A stretch of DNA of 64,000 nucleotides. Origin: Enterococcus florum (lineage in GTDB: Bacteria > Bacillota > Bacilli > Lactobacillales > Enterococcaceae). Location of the stretch: assembly GCF_004309355.1 (NCBI RefSeq), contig NZ_BJCC01000024.1, positions 48,565 through 112,564 on the forward strand, read 5' to 3'. Positions within the stretch are counted from its first letter, which is position 1, and every line of letters starts with the position of its first letter. Below, piece by piece: positions 52,023 to 60,146 of this stretch. A model generated the notes under the pieces. The model was not told where the DNA came from and did not search any database. It worked only from the letters and a program-made list of their open reading frames with translations. The translations under genes and the position numbers were made by a program.

Positions 52023-52390
52023 TTTTTTTTAAAACTGAAAAGCTTCAGCAAATTTTGCTGAGAAAGTTCTTTACAAGTGTTATATTTCCTGCTTGATCAA
52101 TGATCTATTTGCAGTTTTTGGCCCACAGCGACAAACAGTCGAGTTGAGAAGTTTTGCGATCGGAGCCAGTTTATTCTTTTACACAGCGCCAGATTTTTAC
52201 ATTGAAACGTGCGATGTCCGATAAGCGACTCAACAACTATGATAAGGAATTTTCTTACTTTCCTCATCTGACAGGCGTTGACGAATCGCTTCTTTATTCG
52301 ATTATTTACGTAGTAACTATTGTAACAATCATTTATATAAATAGTTATAATTATGTATAATAAAGACTGTAATTGAAAGGGGCAAGAACA
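52023..52390. other. Leader and intergenic region upstream of the YeiH-like gene
   Basis: No gene is supported. On the plus strand a stretch reading LINDLFAVFGPQRQTVEL and on through APDFYIETCDVR to a stop near 52221 looks coding but has no start or ribosome site, so it may be a relic. The last 60 bases are AT-rich with alternating ATAA/TTAT motifs (52330-52365), where a promoter and LysR-type operator would be expected for a YeiH gene. No LysR gene is adjacent. Confidence 0.35.
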
Positions 52391-53386
52391 ATGGTTCATC
52401 ACAAAAATCCCATTCTGCCTGGGTTGATCTTATCCGCAACAGTGGCAGCAGTCAGTAAGGCTTTGGCATTGATTTTTCCTAGTATCGGCGGAGCGACGAT
52501 CGCGATTTTGTTGGGTATCCTGTTAGGCAACATTTTTTTTAGACAAGCTGAATTGGCGGCTGGAACGAAATTTGCGGAGAGCCGTTTGTTGGAATATTCG
52601 GTCGTGCTGCTGGGCTTTACAGTGACGTTTCAAACGATCAGTGAGATTGGCGGAAAAGGGATCGGATACGTTTTGTCGATGATGACGAGTACGATCGTAT
52701 TTGCCTATTGGATCGGGCAACGTTTAGGATTCAATGAAAAAATGGCCCTGATGATGGCAGGCGGCAATGCGGTCTGCGGGTCATCAGCGATTGGTGCGAT
52801 TGCTCCGGCGATTGGTGCAAAGGAGGAAGAGAAGGGTCAAATTATCACATTGGTCAATCTTTTGGGAACGTTGATGATGCTGACGCTGCCGTTTTTAGGG
52901 GCGGCAATTTTTGGTGAAGGCCTATTTGCAACCAGTGCGTTGATCGGCGGAACGCTGCAATCGGTCGGCCAAGTAGTTGCTGGAGCAAGCCTGATTAATC
53001 CGAAGACAGTGCAGTATGCGATGTTGTTTAAAATCATGCGCATCATGATGCTGGTAGTGGTGGTGTTCATTTTCGAACGAAAGGCAGGAAAGCCTGCTTC
53101 GACACCGACTGCGCAAAGGAAAAAAATGCCCATTCCTTGGTACGTACTTGGTTTTTTAATCGCCTGTATCTTGAACAGCTTCGTTCAGTTGCCACAGGTA
53201 TTCGACACGACTTCCCATTTTGTCAGTACATGGTTCGAAACGACGGCGTTGGCAGCGATCGGTTTGCGGTTGGATTTCCGTAAATTTTTGAAAGAAGGAC
53301 CTAGATTTTTGATCTATGGTCTTTCTGTTGGAGCCGTTCAGACAGTTTCAGCAATCATACTAATAGTTATTTTTTCAATTCGATAA
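52391..53386 (+). CDS. YeiH-family membrane protein, putative sulfate or organic-anion exporter
   Basis: A 331-residue protein with about ten membrane segments of the YeiH/Cons_hypoth698 family. Family marks are [15 protein letters not shown] near residue 34, [19 protein letters not shown] near 123 and [19 protein letters not shown] near 280. Members are called PSE sulfate exporters, and E. coli YeiH has been linked to stress control by YeiE. The ATG at 52391 follows GAAAGGGG; an in-frame start at 52373 precedes that site. It stands alone, with a terminator behind it. Substrate is not certain. Confidence 0.88.
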   Translation: MVHHKNPILPGLILSATVAAVSKALALIFPSIGGATIAILLGILLGNIFFRQAELAAGTKFAESRLLEYSVVLLGFTVTFQTISEIGGKGIGYVLSMMTSTIVFAYWIGQRLGFNEKMALMMAGGNAVCGSSAIGAIAPAIGAKEEEKGQIITLVNLLGTLMMLTLPFLGAAIFGEGLFATSALIGGTLQSVGQVVAGASLINPKTVQYAMLFKIMRIMMLVVVVFIFERKAGKPASTPTAQRKKMPIPWYVLGFLIACILNSFVQLPQVFDTTSHFVSTWFETTALAAIGLRLDFRKFLKEGPRFLIYGLSVGAVQTVSAIILIVIFSIR

Positions 53387-53389
53387 TCA

Positions 53390-53438
53390 ACACAAAAAGG
53401 GTCAAGAAACTATACTGTTTTTTGATCCTTTTTTGTGT
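53390..53438 (+). terminator. Terminator of the YeiH-like gene
   Basis: ACACAAAAAGG and following bases pair with CCTTTTTTGTGT at 53427-53438 through a long, partly bulged stem. Confidence 0.75.
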
Positions 53439-53555
53439 CTTAAAAGAGACCCAATTTTTTCGGTTAAACCTTTATATTTTTTTTAATCCCGACCAAGAAA
53501 ACCTGTAATAGGAGAGGACGTGGTAAAATAGAATCAATCTATTTTGGAGGTTTTT

Positions 53556-54605
53556 ATGAGGAAGAAGCAACTAGGTTTTCTTATCGCTTTTGCAGGCATT
53601 TTTTTGATTGGTCTGCTGATCCAGTCAAGAAGCAGTGTGTTTTATTCAGATACAGTAATGCGCGTAGAAGAAACCACGATCGATCAGGAGAGTCAGCAGC
53701 AAATTATTAAGGGGAAATTACTTAATGGTACAGGAGCTGTGACGATCCACCAAACTTATTATAAAAACGAGAGTACTGCACCTGCCTATCAAAAAGGAGA
53801 CCAGCTGATCTTGCAAGAACAAGGGAACGGATGGCAGATTTTATCCGTAAAACGGGATGGCTATGTCTTTATTTTGCTGGGGTTATTTGTCTGGATCGTA
53901 GTACTGATCAGTGGAAAAAAGGGCATACAAGCATTGATCGGTCTGGGGTTTAACAGTTTGCTGCTTGTACTTTTCCTATGGATCAACCAAAAAAATCGCA
54001 ATCTGCCTCTGCCATTTTTATTGTCGATTTATACGGTTTTAGCGGTACTGATTGCCATGGGCACATCCTATGGCATCAAGAAGTTGGATTTGCGCAAAAT
54101 CGTTGGAACCTTACTCAGTGTGTTCGCGGCTTTTTTGATTTGTTTGATCGTTCTAAATGGTCTGAATGATCAAGGAATCCGTTATGAAGAAATGCAATTT
54201 TTGACTCGTCCTTACCGATCGGTTTTTCTTTCTGGCTTGCTGATCGGGGCGATCGGTGCCAGCATGGACAACATCGTTACGATTATCTCCAGCCTTGATG
54301 AGATCCGTACCCAAAATCAACAGCTTTCTGTAAAAAATCTGATTCACTCAGGACAGGAGATCGCCCAGGATACTGCTTCATCAATGATCAATGTATTGCT
54401 GTTTGCTTATCTAAGCGGGGCGATCCCTTCGTTTATTTTCTATCATGCCAATGGGTGGAATTTTACTGACAATTTTAGTTTGCATCTGTCTTTAGAAATT
54501 GTCAGGGCCTTGTGCGGCGGCTTTGCTATCGTATTGTCTGTACCGATTGCTTTGGGGGCTTTTATTTTTGCAGAAAAGTTGAAGAAGAGAGAGGACTTAT
54601 CATGA
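53556..54605 (+). CDS. YibE/F-family membrane protein, first of a pair
   Basis: A 349-residue protein of the YibE/F-like family (PF07907). An N-terminal helix (residues 5-22) leads to an extracellular beta-rich part (about 25-105), then seven helices. Family motifs GASMDNIVTIISSLDEI near 235 and SGQEIAQDTASSMINVLLFAY near 265 are present. The function is unknown; a transport role is suspected. A TTG at 53544 is in frame but overlaps the GGAGG site that drives the ATG at 53556. It overlaps the second YibE/F gene by 4 bases. Confidence 0.88.
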   Translation: MRKKQLGFLIAFAGIFLIGLLIQSRSSVFYSDTVMRVEETTIDQESQQQIIKGKLLNGTGAVTIHQTYYKNESTAPAYQKGDQLILQEQGNGWQILSVKRDGYVFILLGLFVWIVVLISGKKGIQALIGLGFNSLLLVLFLWINQKNRNLPLPFLLSIYTVLAVLIAMGTSYGIKKLDLRKIVGTLLSVFAAFLICLIVLNGLNDQGIRYEEMQFLTRPYRSVFLSGLLIGAIGASMDNIVTIISSLDEIRTQNQQLSVKNLIHSGQEIAQDTASSMINVLLFAYLSGAIPSFIFYHANGWNFTDNFSLHLSLEIVRALCGGFAIVLSVPIALGAFIFAEKLKKREDLS

Positions 54606-55369
54606 ATGCATTGCTGATTCTAACCATGATCTTGATTGGACTAATGGTTCTGATCTTTCGAAAGAATTCGTTGTATATGATCACAGGAACCTTTGCGAAT
54701 TTTTTCTTGTTTGTTGCGCTACTGTTTCTCTTAAGCCGAGGTGTGTCCGTTTACCTTGCAACTTTTTCGATTTTCTTAGCAGTTACAGCAGTAACCTTGT
54801 TTTATATCAATGACGTCAATCCGAAAACAAAAGCAGCCTTTTTGTGTGTCGTCCTTTTTTTGATTCTTTTCACAATAGTGACCATGCCGACTATTCAGGT
54901 CTTCAAAGTACACGGCTTTGCCCTTGAGGAGCTGGATGAGCTGCAAATGATGGATTTTTCAGCAGCTGTGCCATTTTCGGCCTTGAATACAGCGATCATC
55001 TTGATGAGCTTTTCTGGCGCGGTAATCGACAGCAGTATGGCTGTCAGCAGCTCCACCTATGAAATTTTTCGCCGGACAGAAAAGATATCTCTGGAGGGAT
55101 TGATTTCCTCTAGCATGCATGTCGTGCATGAAATCTTGAGTTCTACCATCAATACATTGTTGTTTGCGTTTATGGGCTCAAGCTTAGCTCTGATCATTTG
55201 GATTCAGGACTTGAATTATTCCTTTTTGGAGGTGGTCAATTCGAAGGCCTTCGTAGGAGAATTGCTGATCAGTATCCTGACTGGAATGGCAGCAGTAGTG
55301 ATTTTACCGATTACTTCGGCTGTTTCCAGTTATATTTTTTTCCATCGGTATTTTGACAAGGCCAGATAA
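54602..55369 (+). CDS. YibE/F-family membrane protein, second of a pair
   Basis: A 255-residue YibE/F-like protein lacking the extracellular N-terminal part of its partner. Six to seven helices are predicted. The motif SSSMHVVHEILSSTINTLLFAF near 175 corresponds to the SGQEIAQDTASSMINVLLF motif of the first protein, so the two are diverged halves of one complex. The ATGA overlap implies translational coupling. The pair is usual in lactic acid bacteria. A perfect terminator follows at 55368. Confidence 0.88.
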   Translation: MNALLILTMILIGLMVLIFRKNSLYMITGTFANFFLFVALLFLLSRGVSVYLATFSIFLAVTAVTLFYINDVNPKTKAAFLCVVLFLILFTIVTMPTIQVFKVHGFALEELDELQMMDFSAAVPFSALNTAIILMSFSGAVIDSSMAVSSSTYEIFRRTEKISLEGLISSSMHVVHEILSSTINTLLFAFMGSSLALIIWIQDLNYSFLEVVNSKAFVGELLISILTGMAAVVILPITSAVSSYIFFHRYFDKAR

Positions 55370-55401
55370 AAAGGCTGTGACAGCGATGTCACAGCCTTTT
55401 T
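55368..55401. terminator. Bidirectional terminator
   Basis: Perfect 15-base arms AAAAAGGCTGTGACA and TGTCACAGCCTTTTT between the YibE/F operon and the convergent PadR operon. Confidence 0.92.
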
Positions 55402-55404
55402 GGT

Positions 55405-55569
55405 CTACTCAGTATAAAAATCAACGACATCATACCAGTTGCGTTCGTGGTACATGTATCTTTCTGGCGAAAACCCAGAGAGAGCAAAGCCGAATAAGGT
55501 GACTAAAAACCCTCCTAGAACGAGACAGCTGCCTACTCTTGGCAATAAATGCTTTGATGTAGTTTTCAT
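55405..55569 (-). CDS. Short membrane protein closing the PadR-DUF1700 operon, possibly truncated
   Basis: A 54-residue protein with one hydrophobic segment (about residues 10-32) and a tail SPERYMYHERNWYDVVDFYTE. In related operons the third gene encodes a DUF4097 protein of 250 or more residues that starts with such a helix and a R-x-W-Y-x-x-V-D-F-like phrase. Here it stops exactly there, so it could be a truncated DUF4097 protein or a genuine small protein. The ATG at 55569 overlaps the DUF1700 stop by 4 bases. Confidence 0.6.
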   Translation of the reverse strand: MKTTSKHLLPRVGSCLVLGGFLVTLFGFALSGFSPERYMYHERNWYDVVDFYTE

Positions 55570-56150
55570 ACGTTCACGACCTTTCTTTGGAAGATGGATT
55601 GACGAATCTTGCGTGTCAACCAACGGTGCATGTTGATGAATCCAGCACTGCATTTATAAGTTGCCCACAATGCCAGCAAGCCTAGACCAAAGATCAGCAT
55701 TCCAACACCTAGCTGAGTGATGCCGTAAAACAAGCTGGTCATCATCGCTAAAGGACTTGTCAAAGTCGCTACCAGACCGCCAAACAAGAATCCTCCGGCT
55801 AAGCAAGCACCAGTAAAAGGAATACACCAGATAACGATATAAAAGCTCAACAAAATCATGAAACCGGCAAATGCCAAGCTGCCCCACAATGGAAATCCTA
55901 GAATCAGCAAAATAATCACTAAAGGACTAAATCTGCGTGGAACCTTGATTTCTGAAGGAATACCTGCAGCTTCATAAGCCAGCGCTTGGGGATCCCCCAT
56001 TCTGCTAACGGCTTCCTCTTCAGAATAGCCATCTTCCATCAAATCTAAGATCATTTCATCGTAATACTCAATCAGACGATGCACTTCGCTTGGCCGCACC
56101 TCATTTGCTAAATAATTGCTTAATTCTTTGATAAACTCAACACGCTTCAT
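55566..56150 (-). CDS. DUF1700/HAAS-domain membrane protein
   Basis: A 194-residue protein. The N-terminal HAAS-type helical domain (residues 1-65; FIKELSNYLANEVRPSEVHRLIEYYDEMI, then EEEAVSRMGDPQALA) is followed by about four membrane helices (70-170) and a basic tail. These proteins regularly accompany PadR regulators and are thought to pass envelope signals. It overlaps the PadR gene by 14 bases, so the two are coupled. Confidence 0.88.
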   Translation of the reverse strand: MKRVEFIKELSNYLANEVRPSEVHRLIEYYDEMILDLMEDGYSEEEAVSRMGDPQALAYEAAGIPSEIKVPRRFSPLVIILLILGFPLWGSLAFAGFMILLSFYIVIWCIPFTGACLAGGFLFGGLVATLTSPLAMMTSLFYGITQLGVGMLIFGLGLLALWATYKCSAGFINMHRWLTRKIRQSIFQRKVVNV

Positions 56151-56460
56151 TTTCTACACTCCTCTGGATAAATTGTTGAACATTTTCAACTTGCTGCCAA
56201 TCAGCTAAAAACTTTTCAATGCTTTGAAATCCTTTTTCTGTTAATTGATAATACTTTCTTACTCGTCCCTGATGAATTTTGGAATAGGTCGTGACGCGTT
56301 CACTTGTCTCCAAACGTTTCAAGATAGGGTACAATGTCGATTCTGTGATCGAGATCTGGTGATTGATCTGCTTGACGATCTCATACCCGTATGAATCCTG
56401 CGAGACGAGAGAAGCCAGTACACAGTATTCGATCAAGCCTTTTTTTAATTGGCTGTCCAT
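56137..56460 (-). CDS. PadR-family transcriptional regulator
   Basis: A 107-residue PadR-type repressor. A winged helix fills residues 10-80 (YCVLASLVSQDSYGYEIVKQI, then ESTLYPILKRLE and RVRKYYQLTEKG), followed by a C-terminal dimer helix. The start at 56460 has AGAGGTGA upstream; the longer frame at 56493 is not supported. A dyad with PadR-like spacing (56485-56501) lies just before it, suggesting autorepression. It governs the DUF1700 protein and the small protein behind it. Confidence 0.9.
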   Translation of the reverse strand: MDSQLKKGLIEYCVLASLVSQDSYGYEIVKQINHQISITESTLYPILKRLETSERVTTYSKIHQGRVRKYYQLTEKGFQSIEKFLADWQQVENVQQFIQRSVENEAC

Positions 56461-56484
56461 CTGTATCACCTCTCTATACCGTAT

Positions 56485-56501
56485 ACTATACATTGCATAG
56501 T
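56485..56501. promoter_or_regulatory. Probable PadR operator
   Basis: ACTATACATTGCATAGT is a dyad with 7 of 8 arm positions matched around a central T. It overlaps the presumed -10 region of the padR-type gene, as in other autoregulated PadR operons. Confidence 0.55.
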
Positions 56502-56622
56502 AAACAGAAACATCAGACTTTAGGCCTAATTTGTTTAAGGCTATTGATGGAATTACGTCACACTGTTGAACATACGTTCTCTTTTGTGTGTTATAATGAA
56601 AAAAAGAGTCAAGGAGGAAATC

Positions 56623-57204
56623 ATGCGACCAATACTTTCAAAGGAATTGCCGGGGAAAGATTTTGAAAACTACTATTATTTAAAACAGGAACTGACTGAT
56701 TTTTGTCGTCAGGAGGGGTTGCAATCATCTGGCAGTAAAGAGGATTTGACAAAACGAATCAGCCATTTTTTAACGACTGGTGAGAGAAGAAGTCGAAAAG
56801 ATAAACCCACTTTTGCTCGTTCAAGCGCAGTAGTCGGGATCATTAAACTGACCGATACTATTGAGGATAATTTCATATGTTCGGAACGTCATCGTGTTTT
56901 TTTTCGACAGCATCTTGGCTCCCGCTTCACTTTCAACGTGCCGTTTCAGAAATGGCTAAAAACCAATACGGGCAAAACCTATCAGGAGGCTGTCGAAGCC
57001 TATAAACGTTTGGCGCAAACGAAAAAGCCAAGAGAGATCGGCAAGCAATTTGAATACAATCGTTACATTCGAGCATTTTTCGCGGACAATCGAGATCGCT
57101 CGTTAAAAGAAGCAATCACGTGCTGGAAGAATAAAAAGCAGCAGCCGGGATCCAACGAATACCACCCGGCAGATTTGTCAGCATTAGCAAAGGAGCAAAG
57201 ATAA
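56623..57204 (+). CDS. SAP-domain protein with DUF6434
   Basis: A 193-residue soluble, basic protein. The region from about residue 6 to 60 (LSKELPGKDFENYYYLKQEL, then LTDFCRQEGLQSSGSKEDLTKRI) contains a SAP-type nucleic-acid binding helix-extension-helix. The following domain, with DTIEDNFICSERHRVFF and FNVPFQKWLKTNTGKTYQEAVEAY spread over residues 80-145, matches DUF6434. DNA or RNA binding is therefore likely. The ATG at 56623 follows AAGGAGG, while the longer frame from 56566 begins before the TATAAT box. The DUF5131 gene starts directly after its stop. Confidence 0.82.
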   Translation: MRPILSKELPGKDFENYYYLKQELTDFCRQEGLQSSGSKEDLTKRISHFLTTGERRSRKDKPTFARSSAVVGIIKLTDTIEDNFICSERHRVFFRQHLGSRFTFNVPFQKWLKTNTGKTYQEAVEAYKRLAQTKKPREIGKQFEYNRYIRAFFADNRDRSLKEAITCWKNKKQQPGSNEYHPADLSALAKEQR

Positions 57205-57918
57205 ATGGCGATTTGGAATCCATGGAAAGGCTGTCACCGTGTTAGTGATGGCTGCCGGTATTGTTTTATTCATGAAGGCGGAAAAAAAAGAGATCGCGAT
57301 ACCCATGTGATCGAAAAAACCGCCCAATTTGATGCCCCTGTAAAACAAACTAAAAAAAGCTACAAAATGGCTAGTGGTCAACAGGTTTTTGTGTGTTTCT
57401 CTAGTGATTTCTTTGTGGAAGATGCAGATGAATGGCGTGATGACTGTTGGAGGATGATGCGTGAGCGATCAGATCTCAACTTTCTTTTTTTGACGAAGCG
57501 AATCGAGCGTTTTTACGGGGTCATCCCTAAGGATTGGGGGAGCGGCTACGAAAATGTCACTATCGGAGTATCAGTTGAAAATCAGCAGTTCGCAGACCAG
57601 CGATTGTCGTTTTTACAATCGTTACCGATTAAACACAAAACAATTGCTTGTCAACCGATGTTGGGGCCGATCTCATTAAACGGTTATTTAGAGGACGTTG
57701 AGTTAGTAGTGGCTGGAGGGGAGTATCATAAAACTGCTCGACCGCTCGAGTTTGAATGGATCTTGGCTTTGCGTGAAGAGTGTATTGACCAGCAAGTTGC
57801 CTTTGAATTCCGGCAATGTGGAACGCATTTTATTAAGGATGGCCAACACTATCGGCTAGGCTATCGTCAATTGTTCAGTCAGGCCAAAAAGGCAGACATC
57901 AATTGGTACCCTGCATGA
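57205..57918 (+). CDS. DUF5131 family protein (phage Gp37/Gp68-like, radical-SAM-like cysteines)
   Basis: A 237-residue protein of the DUF5131 family. It begins MAIWNPWKGCHRVSDGCRYC, with a Cys-x6-Cys-x2-Cys cluster (residues 10, 17 and 20) that could hold an iron-sulfur centre, similar to but not the classic radical SAM spacing. FLTKRIERF near 100 and ENVTIGVSVENQ near 117 are family marks. Homologues occur in many phages and mobile DNA. Function is unproven; a nucleic-acid modifying radical reaction is possible. Its ATG follows the SAP-domain gene's stop without a gap, and the two are probably partners. Confidence 0.88.
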   Translation: MAIWNPWKGCHRVSDGCRYCFIHEGGKKRDRDTHVIEKTAQFDAPVKQTKKSYKMASGQQVFVCFSSDFFVEDADEWRDDCWRMMRERSDLNFLFLTKRIERFYGVIPKDWGSGYENVTIGVSVENQQFADQRLSFLQSLPIKHKTIACQPMLGPISLNGYLEDVELVVAGGEYHKTARPLEFEWILALREECIDQQVAFEFRQCGTHFIKDGQHYRLGYRQLFSQAKKADINWYPA

Positions 57919-57942
57919 ATGTAGAGAGGAGCAGCAAATCAA

Positions 57943-58389
57943 ATGACAGTTATTCGTTACGTGCAATCCGCAGATGAAAAATTTTGGTTCAGTCTGGATC
58001 AACATCTCTCGAAAGCAGAGTTTGACAAGAAATGTCGCGATCGAATGGGCTATATTATTGAAGACGCAGGTAAGCCTGTTGGTCTGTTACGTTATAATCT
58101 CTTTTGGGACAACTTGCCGTTTTGCACTATGTTATACGTAGAAGAAAGCGCTCAGAAAAAAGGCTATGGCAAGCAGTTAATGTCTTTTTGGGAAGAAGAG
58201 ATGAGGGTGCTAGGCTACGGTCTTTTGATGACATCCACGTTAGTCACAGAAGAAGCTCAACATTTTTATCGAAAGCTCGGATTTTGTGAAGCAGGTTCCT
58301 TGCTGCTGACGGCTCCAGGCTATCAGCAACCGATGGAGATGTTTTTGGTGAAGAAGATTGCAGATTCTGAAGCGACGATTTCTTTGTAA
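57943..58389 (+). CDS. GNAT-family N-acetyltransferase
   Basis: A 148-residue acetyltransferase. The acetyl-CoA loop reads ESAQKKGYGKQLMSFW near residue 69, the following strand GLLMTSTLVTEEAQHFYRKLGF is standard for GNATs. It starts 24 bases behind the DUF5131 gene with AGAGGAG upstream, so it may be the third gene of that operon. Its substrate is unknown. A terminator follows at 58428. Confidence 0.85.
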   Translation: MTVIRYVQSADEKFWFSLDQHLSKAEFDKKCRDRMGYIIEDAGKPVGLLRYNLFWDNLPFCTMLYVEESAQKKGYGKQLMSFWEEEMRVLGYGLLMTSTLVTEEAQHFYRKLGFCEAGSLLLTAPGYQQPMEMFLVKKIADSEATISL

Positions 58390-58427
58390 AAGATCAAGTA
58401 TGGTATCTTCATAATAGATGATTTGTG

Positions 58428-58457
58428 AACAGCCTTCTCATTGGAGCAGGCTGTTTT
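58428..58457 (+). terminator. Terminator after the GNAT gene
   Basis: AACAGCCT and AGGCTGTT arms with a partly paired centre, followed by T residues. From 58458 to 58620 no gene is supported. Confidence 0.75.
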
Positions 58458-58622
58458 TATGAAAGGATCTTGTTCTTTCTTCAAAACCTCCGCTAACGAA
58501 TGGATGTATTCCTTAATAAGCGCACACCGATTCCAATCTTGCGACGATACAGCTCGTTTTTGATGATTTTTCATGGTACGAAGCAAAAAAGTAAGGGCTC
58601 GTTCTTACCTTGAGTGACATTT

Positions 58623-58700
58623 CTAACAATCTGCTTGTGGTGTTGCGTATGCCTGAATGCAATAATCAGGGCTTTCGCTGATGTGTTGTTGTTTGTTCAT
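58623..58700 (-). CDS. Possible 25-residue peptide
   Basis: A minus-strand frame MNKQQHISESPDYCIQAYAT ending PQADC is preceded by GAGAGGTC at a correct distance. It has two cysteines and no leader or membrane segment. It could be a small peptide, a leader peptide or chance. No neighbouring gene suggests a role. Confidence 0.25.
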   Translation of the reverse strand: MNKQQHISESPDYCIQAYATPQADC

Positions 58701-58804
58701 AATGACCTCTCGGAATGGAAAGTTGTTTCTACTGATGATGGAAGAATACAGCTTGTAGTGCTGATCAAATAAACAAGCGAAACAGTAGTCAGTAAAATCT
58801 TTTA

Positions 58805-58914
58805 TTGACAGTAGACCAACACCAACCTTACACTAGAATTATAGTGAATTTATCACGTTTTTCTAATTATACTCATGAAAAAACGAATGCATTCATTCTA
58901 TTCGAATGTAAATA
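58805..58914 (+). promoter_or_regulatory. Promoter and dyads upstream of the ornithine-cyclodeaminase-like gene
   Basis: -35 TTGACA (58805-58810) and -10 TACACT (58829-58834) are 18 bases apart. Downstream lie GTGAATTTATCAC, an inverted repeat near the transcription start, and the palindromic phrase GAATGCATTC, followed by a further ATTCGAAT. Two separate regulators, or one with several sites, might bind here. Confidence 0.5.
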
Positions 58915-58938
58915 GAAGAAAAATCTGGAGGAACTTAC

Positions 58939-59991
58939 ATGTCTTATGAAGCATCGGAAGAACAGCTGAAATCGTTTCAAGAACAGCACGAATATTTAAA
59001 AACGAAACTGGATTTAGGTAAAGAACTCCTTTGGCTAACCCAAGAGGAATGTAAAGCAGCGGGGCCGACTATCGACGAAACATTGGAATTAGTTCAACAA
59101 GCTCTGATCGCCCACGGAAATAAAGCCTACGAAATGCCTGCAAAAATTGGAATCCATCCTTACTCTGATGTGTTTTATCATGCCATGCCGGCGTATGTAC
59201 CCGACAATTTAGCTTGCGGCGTAAAATGGATCGAATGTTATCCGCGCAATCCGAAAGAATTTAATCTGCCACAAACAACGGGACTGTTGATCTTGAATGA
59301 TATTATGACCGGTGTGCCCATCACAGTGATGGATTCCGCTTGGCTGACTGCCATGCGTACGCCTGCGGTAACGGCCTTGGCTGCCAACGCGCTGCATCCA
59401 GATGCAACGACTTTTGGTATGTTCGGCTGTGGGATTCAGGGGGTGGCCCACGTCAGATATATCGTTAAAACCCTAAAAAATCTAGAAAAAATCTACATTT
59501 ACGATGTTCGCAGCGAAACAATGGATCAGCTGATTGAAGAAGTCAAAGACGAAGTGAAGATTCCGATTGTCAAAGTGAATAGTCCTGAAGAGCTGGTGAA
59601 ACAGTCTGAAGTAATGAGTTCAGCAACTGTCATTTTGAAGGATACTTTGAAGGTCGTGAAAAAGGAATGGGTTAGCAAAGGCCAAACGATTTTACCGTGC
59701 GATTTGAACACCTTCTGGGATCCGGAAATTTGTCAAATGGCGGACAAATATATCTTGGACAGCAAGGAAGAGCACGAGTTATTTGCAGATATGGGGTATT
59801 TCCCAGAGGGTCTGGCGCCAGTGACTTGTGAGACTGGTGAAATCTTGGCTGGGATCCATCCGGGACGGACTAGCAAAGACGATTTAATCGTCTGCAGCAA
59901 TGTAGGGATCTCCGTCAGCGATGTGGTGATGGGGCAAGCAATTTTCTCTAAAGCTCTACAAGAAGGAATCGGCCGTAAGCTGCCGTTATAA
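58939..59991 (+). CDS. Ornithine cyclodeaminase/mu-crystallin family enzyme
   Basis: A 350-residue NAD(P)-dependent enzyme. The Rossmann loop is GMFGCGIQGVAHV near residue 158, preceded by the family's TAMRTPAVTALAA (substrate-binding Arg near 135). KWIECYPRNP near 94 and CDLNTFWD near 254 are conserved. Family members convert ornithine to proline, reduce ketimines or act as opine-type synthases; some databases call this subgroup tyramine oxidase subunit B. The actual substrate is not clear, and no amine-oxidase gene is close. TCTGGAGG precedes the ATG. It is transcribed alone and ends at a strong terminator. Confidence 0.85.
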   Translation: MSYEASEEQLKSFQEQHEYLKTKLDLGKELLWLTQEECKAAGPTIDETLELVQQALIAHGNKAYEMPAKIGIHPYSDVFYHAMPAYVPDNLACGVKWIECYPRNPKEFNLPQTTGLLILNDIMTGVPITVMDSAWLTAMRTPAVTALAANALHPDATTFGMFGCGIQGVAHVRYIVKTLKNLEKIYIYDVRSETMDQLIEEVKDEVKIPIVKVNSPEELVKQSEVMSSATVILKDTLKVVKKEWVSKGQTILPCDLNTFWDPEICQMADKYILDSKEEHELFADMGYFPEGLAPVTCETGEILAGIHPGRTSKDDLIVCSNVGISVSDVVMGQAIFSKALQEGIGRKLPL

Positions 59992-60003
59992 GTTTATAGA
60001 AGC

Positions 60004-60040
60004 AAACTGCTGTACCAATTCGTGGTACAGCAGTTTTTTG
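60004..60040 (+). terminator. Terminator
   Basis: AAACTGCTGTACCA (60004-60017) pairs with TGGTACAGCAGTTTT (from 60023), with a T run. Confidence 0.9.
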
Positions 60041-60146
60041 TTGGCATGGAACCGAAGGAAGACAATTGAATTTTTTTAGCAAGCCGAATGTTGGTACCTC
60101 AAGTAAAAGGAATTTGCTATACTTTAAGGGAGGAGTGTGATCCCCA

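Noticed and set aside
52154..52360. Plus-strand 68-residue open frame before the YeiH-like gene
   Set aside because: No ribosome site, and its end consists of AT-rich promoter-like sequence.
58323..58586. Minus-strand 87-residue open frame overlapping the GNAT end
   Set aside because: It runs through the GNAT gene and the terminator hairpin and has no ribosome site.
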